A stretch of 64,000 nucleotides of DNA. Origin: Bradyrhizobium nitroreducens (GTDB lineage: Bacteria; Pseudomonadota; Alphaproteobacteria; Rhizobiales; Xanthobacteraceae). The translations under genes and the position numbers were made by a program. The stretch spans positions 4,327,971-4,391,970 of the forward strand of contig NZ_LFJC01000003.1 in assembly GCF_002776695.1 (NCBI RefSeq), in the 5' to 3' direction. Numbering within the stretch: the first letter of the stretch is position 1; the number at the start of each line of letters is the position of its first letter. The notes below the pieces were generated by a model, which saw nothing but the letters and a program-made list of their open reading frames with translations, did not search any database and was not told the origin of the DNA. Positions 60,872-64,000 of this stretch are shown one piece after another.

Positions 60872-61375
60872 ATGCGCGTCCTCGCCCTCCTCGCTGCGCT
60901 CGCGTTCAGCGCGACGTCCGCCCTCGCCGCCGAAGAGCCCAGCGGCTGCGACAAGTTCAAATGGTCGATCGAGCGCGAGCGTGCCGCGCTCACCGCACCC
61001 GACCTCGCCAGGCTCGCCTCGGGCAGCGAGCAGGCGGCCTTGCCGGCCTCAGCCATCACGCTCGGGCTGGTCGTCCCGAGCGAGGCAAAGCTGCCCTCGC
61101 CGCCGGAGCGCGCGCCAAAGGACGGCACCTTTGCCGGCTTCACCAGCGTCAAGTCCGCCAAGGCCGGGCTCTACACGATCAGCCTTTCCGCCGGCGCCTG
61201 GATCGACGTGATCCAGGATGGGCATGTCCTCAAGCCCGTGGCCTTCAGCGGTGCGACCGATTGCAGCGGCATCCGCAAGACCGTGAAATACCAGTTGTCG
61301 GCGCAGCCCTTCGTGCTCCAGATCAGCGGCGCCAGGGAGAATGCGGTCGCAATCGCGTTCCTCCCCGTTCAATAG
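60872..61375 (+). CDS. Secreted hypothetical protein
   Basis: A 167-residue protein with a signal peptide (VLALLAALAFSATSALAA) and a mature part with DKFKWSIERERAAL, PKDGTFAGFTSVKSAKAG and YTISLSAGAWIDVIQDGHVL; a C-terminal beta-rich region ends AVAIAFLPVQ. The two Cys (SGCDK, TDCSG) may pair. The layout suggests a periplasmic ligand-binding or homeostasis protein, but no family was recognised. The ATG at 60872 has GGAAG upstream; ATG at 60857 is an alternative. Confidence 0.68.
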   Translation: MRVLALLAALAFSATSALAAEEPSGCDKFKWSIERERAALTAPDLARLASGSEQAALPASAITLGLVVPSEAKLPSPPERAPKDGTFAGFTSVKSAKAGLYTISLSAGAWIDVIQDGHVLKPVAFSGATDCSGIRKTVKYQLSAQPFVLQISGARENAVAIAFLPVQ

Positions 61376-61432
61376 CATTGTCTGCCGGACCAGCGGCCAC
61401 CCTTTGACCTGAGGCCGCGGCCCCTGCTATCT

Positions 61433-61444
61433 TCGCAATTGCGA
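61433..61444. promoter_or_regulatory. Palindrome upstream of modA, candidate operator
   Basis: TCGCAATTGCGA is a perfect 12-bp palindrome, flanked by TATCT and TATCC, in the 194-base region before modA. The position fits a ModE-type operator; the sequence only weakly resembles the enterobacterial ModE consensus. Confidence 0.35.
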
Positions 61445-61569
61445 TATCCCTGCCGGCCGTAAGCCGCAGCCGGGGCTCCGTGGAGCAGCGCTTCCACCCG
61501 TCGCGACCGACCCACCAACGCCAGTCCGGCGCATGCATCCTGCGTGTGCGGACTCGCACGGAGCGCTCC

Positions 61570-62355
61570 ATGTTACGCATTGCAGGACTTTTCACCGCCT
61601 TCGTGATCCTCGCAGGCGCGAGCCTTTCGCCGGCCGCCGCCGAGGACAAGACCATCACCGTGTTCGCCGCCGCGTCGATGAAGAACGCGCTCGACGAGAT
61701 CGATGCCGCCTATACCGCCAGGACCGGCGTGAAGTTCAGCGTCAGCTATGCCGCAAGCTCCGTACTTGCCAAGCAGATCGAGCAGGGCGCGCCGGCCGAC
61801 GTATTCGTCTCGGCCGACACCGACTGGATGGATTATGCAATCTCCAAGAAGACCATCAACGTGCCTTCCCGCGTGAACCTGCTCGGCAACAGCATCGTGC
61901 TGATCGCGCCGAAAGATTCCAAGATCGACAACGTCACCATCGCGCAAGGCTTCGACCTTGCCAAGCTCGCCGGCGACGGCAGGATCGCGACCGGCGACGT
62001 CAAGTCGGTCCCTGTCGGAAAATATGCCAAGGCAGCGCTGGAGAAGCTCGGCGCCTGGCAGGCGGCCGAGCCGAAATTCGCAATGGCCGAGAGCGTGCGC
62101 GCGGCGCTGACGCTGGTGGCGCGCGGCGAGGCCGCGCTCGGTATCGTCTATTCCACCGATGCCAAGGTCGAGCCGGGCGTGAAGATCGTCGGCACCTTCC
62201 CGGCGGAGTCGCATCCGGCGATCATCTATCCGGTCGCCGCGACCACGACCGCAAAGGCCGAGACCAACGACTATCTCGCCTTCCTGCGCTCCTCGGCCGC
62301 CAAGACCATTCTGGAGAAATACGGCTTCAAGTTCCTGGTCAGCCCGACAATCTGA
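61570..62355 (+). CDS. modA: Molybdate ABC transporter substrate-binding protein
   Basis: A 261-residue periplasmic binding protein. A signal peptide (AGLFTAFVILAGASLSPAAA) precedes the type-II fold: ITVFAAASMKNALDEID, SVSYAASSVLAKQIEQGAPA and ADVFVSADTDWMD, where the Ser and Ala main-chain contacts hold molybdate or tungstate in ModA. The ATG at 61570 has GGAG six bases upstream. It is followed by modB after 13 bases, so the three mod genes form one operon. Confidence 0.92.
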   Translation: MLRIAGLFTAFVILAGASLSPAAAEDKTITVFAAASMKNALDEIDAAYTARTGVKFSVSYAASSVLAKQIEQGAPADVFVSADTDWMDYAISKKTINVPSRVNLLGNSIVLIAPKDSKIDNVTIAQGFDLAKLAGDGRIATGDVKSVPVGKYAKAALEKLGAWQAAEPKFAMAESVRAALTLVARGEAALGIVYSTDAKVEPGVKIVGTFPAESHPAIIYPVAATTTAKAETNDYLAFLRSSAAKTILEKYGFKFLVSPTI

Positions 62356-62368
62356 TATTCAGCACTTG

Positions 62369-63064
62369 ATGCCCGAGATATCTCCCGCCGAATGGACCGC
62401 GATCCTGCTCTCGCTCAGGGTCGCGATCATCGCCACGCTGGTCGCGACGCCCTTCGGCATCGCCCTGGCGTGGCTGCTGGCGCGGCGCGATTTCTGGGGC
62501 AAGTCGGTGCTCGACGCCATCGTGCATCTGCCGCTGGTGCTGCCGCCTGTCGTCACCGGCTATCTGCTGTTGCTGACGTTCGGCCGCAAAGGCCTGGTCG
62601 GCGGATTCCTCGCCGACCATCTCGGCATCGTGTTCTCGTTCCGCTGGACCGGCGCCGCGCTCGCCTGCGGCGTGATGGCATTTCCGCTCCTGGTGCGGCC
62701 GATGCGGCTGTCGATCGAGGCGATCGACCGGCGGCTCGAGCAGGCCGCGGAGACGCTCGGTGCGGCGCCGTGGAAAGTGTTCTTCACGGTGACGCTGCCG
62801 CTGGCGCTGCCCGGCGTGCTCGCCGGCATGGTGCTCGGCTTCGCCAAGGCGATCGGCGAGTTCGGCGCCACCATCACCTTCGTCTCCAACATTCCCGGCG
62901 AGACCCAGACGATCTCGTCGGCGATCTACTCGCTGATCCAGACGCCGGACGGCGATGCCGCGGCTGGCCGGCTCGTCATCGTCTCGATTGTGCTGGCGCT
63001 TGGCGCGCTGATCGCGGCCGAATGGTTCGCCCGTCGCGCGACGGCGCGCCTGCACGGGAATTGA
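62369..63064 (+). CDS. modB: Molybdate ABC transporter permease
   Basis: A 231-residue permease with five to six membrane segments. The ABC contact loop is LEQAAETLGAAPWKVFFTVT followed by LPLALPGVLAG (EAA motif). Start is ATG at 62369, with TTG at 62366 also in frame. It has normal ModB length and sits between modA and modC. Confidence 0.92.
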   Translation: MPEISPAEWTAILLSLRVAIIATLVATPFGIALAWLLARRDFWGKSVLDAIVHLPLVLPPVVTGYLLLLTFGRKGLVGGFLADHLGIVFSFRWTGAALACGVMAFPLLVRPMRLSIEAIDRRLEQAAETLGAAPWKVFFTVTLPLALPGVLAGMVLGFAKAIGEFGATITFVSNIPGETQTISSAIYSLIQTPDGDAAAGRLVIVSIVLALGALIAAEWFARRATARLHGN

Positions 63065-63066
63065 CC

Positions 63067-63729
63067 ATGCTGCGGGTCGACATCGAAAAGAAGCTCGGCG
63101 AGTTTTCGCTCCAGGCCAATTTTGCCGGCGAAGGCCGTGTTATCGGCCTGTTCGGCGCATCCGGCGCCGGCAAGAGCTCCCTGGTCAACATGATCGCCGG
63201 CCTCCTGCGGCCCGACCGCGGCACCATCGTGATCGACGGCGAGACCGTCGACGACACCGCCGCCGGCATCCATGTGCCCACGTATCGCCGCCGCATCGGC
63301 TACGTCTTCCAGGACGCGCGGCTGTTCCCGCACCTCAGCGTCGCGCAAAATCTCGATTATGGACGACGCATGAACGGACTAGCGCCCGATCCGGCGCAGC
63401 ATACGCGTGTCGTCGATTTGCTCGACATCGGCGCGCTGCTGGATCGTCGGCCCGGAAAGCTCTCCGGCGGCGAGCGTCAGCGCGTCGCGCTGGGACGCGC
63501 GCTGCTCTCGCGGCCGCGCCTCTTGCTGCTCGACGAACCGCTCGGCGCGCTCGACGAGGCCCGCAAGCTCGAGATCCTGCCCTATCTCGTCCGGCTGCGC
63601 GACGAGGCCAACGTACCGATGGTCTATGTCAGCCACGACGCCGCCGAGCTGCGCCAGCTCGCCACGCAGATCGTGATGCTCAAGCAGGGCCGGGTGACGA
63701 GTTTCGGCGGGGTGAAGGTGCTGGCGTGA
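63067..63729 (+). CDS. modC: Molybdate ABC transporter ATP-binding protein, short form
   Basis: A 220-residue ATPase. Walker A is FGASGAGKSSLVN, the Q-loop VFQDARLFPH, the signature KLSGGERQRVALGRAL, Walker B LLLLDEPLGALD and the switch His in VYVSHDAAE. It stops right after the nucleotide-binding domain: the C-terminal MOP/TOBE domain (about 130 residues in the 352-residue E. coli ModC) is missing. The start is 2 bases after modB. The frame ends cleanly, so this may be a natural short form and not a frameshift, but the sequence beyond is repeat. Confidence 0.9.
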   Translation: MLRVDIEKKLGEFSLQANFAGEGRVIGLFGASGAGKSSLVNMIAGLLRPDRGTIVIDGETVDDTAAGIHVPTYRRRIGYVFQDARLFPHLSVAQNLDYGRRMNGLAPDPAQHTRVVDLLDIGALLDRRPGKLSGGERQRVALGRALLSRPRLLLLDEPLGALDEARKLEILPYLVRLRDEANVPMVYVSHDAAELRQLATQIVMLKQGRVTSFGGVKVLA

Positions 63730-63764
63730 GAGGGCTGGCAGCTTGTCTGGGCATACTTCCGCCT

Positions 63765-63880
63765 CACCATCGCTGTCATGCCCCGGCTTGACCGGGGCAT
63801 GACAGTACGCCGCGGCCTCTCGGTTCAACCACCCCCGCCTCTGGAATACTGGATGGCCCGCCTTCGCGGGCAATGACACC
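63765..63880. repeat. Intergenic palindromic repeat after modC
   Basis: TCATGCCCCGGCTTGACCGG plus GGCATGAC forms a near-perfect hairpin at 63776-63804. The rest (GCCCGCCTTCGCGGGC at about 63857-63873) forms a second. They may end the mod operon transcript. Confidence 0.7.
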
Positions 63881-63920
63881 GCGATTTTTGTCGCGCGCTT
63901 ACCGTTCTCGCGAAGTGGCT

Positions 63921-64000
63921 AGAGCATTTTCGGTTCTGATTGAATCAGAACCGAAGCTCTAGATTCTCGTTTTGACGCGTTTTCTTCACGCGAACCGGTG
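63921..64000. repeat. Dispersed hairpin repeat at window end
   Basis: Outer arms AGAGC/GCTCT enclose CGGTTCTGATT-G-AATCAGAACCG (63931-63953), then GTTTTGACGCGTTTTCTTCACGC-type sequence. This two-tier hairpin is common in Bradyrhizobium spacers. It continues past the window edge. Confidence 0.7.

Overview
The window looks like chromosomal DNA of a Bradyrhizobium-like alphaproteobacterium. The base composition is GC-rich and codon third positions are strongly G/C. The order chvI-chvG-hprK-EIIA-HPr near pckA is typical of Rhizobiales. Intergenic spaces are filled with long palindromic repeats of the kind common in Bradyrhizobium and Rhodopseudomonas. This assignment is inference from gene content and repeats; no rRNA, tRNA, CRISPR array, prophage or intact insertion sequence was found.

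0-14 kb: an IalB-like secreted protein; a tldD-lepB pair with overlapping stop and start codons; a nucleotidyltransferase-like protein; a secreted PAN-domain protein; glutamate-cysteine ligase; a divergent MarR/glutathione S-transferase pair around an 18-bp palindrome; a three-gene fatty-acid beta-oxidation operon (acyl-CoA dehydrogenase, thiolase, FadB-type multifunctional enzyme); and a divergent SnoaL-like/PadR pair around overlapping inverted repeats.

14-27 kb: a 1155-residue PodJ-like polar protein with Sel1 repeats, with a CtrA-like box and two GANTC sites upstream; a TauE/SafE permease coupled to a TIGR02186-like protein; an MBL-fold hydrolase; a divergent DMT exporter/LysR pair; a small secreted Cys protein; glycogen phosphorylase; a thioesterase-like protein.

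27-41 kb: pckA, then an inserted block (CHAT-TPR caspase-like protein, a secreted orphan, a truncated duplicate of the CHAT gene start, a HugZ-like protein), then ChvI-ChvG-HprK-EIIA(Man)-HPr, which links envelope/acid sensing to PTS-type carbon control. A GT39-type membrane glycosyltransferase and lepA follow.

41-46 kb: an accessory, visibly more AT-rich segment. It holds an RHH antitoxin/PemK-like toxin pair, an orphan membrane protein, a TPR protein and a 64-residue membrane peptide, bracketed by related direct repeats. It is the best candidate here for an undescribed small system, together with the CHAT locus.

46-64 kb: ordinary accessory metabolism (SRPBCC, TPR, acyltransferase, seven-TM AraC regulator, GNAT, amidase, PhoD-like phosphatase, acyl-CoA dehydrogenase-like flavoprotein, RDD protein), a PAS-GGDEF-EAL protein with a degenerate GGDEF motif, MepA endopeptidase, and modABC with an unusually short ModC. 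A fragment of an MFS transporter marks past gene loss.
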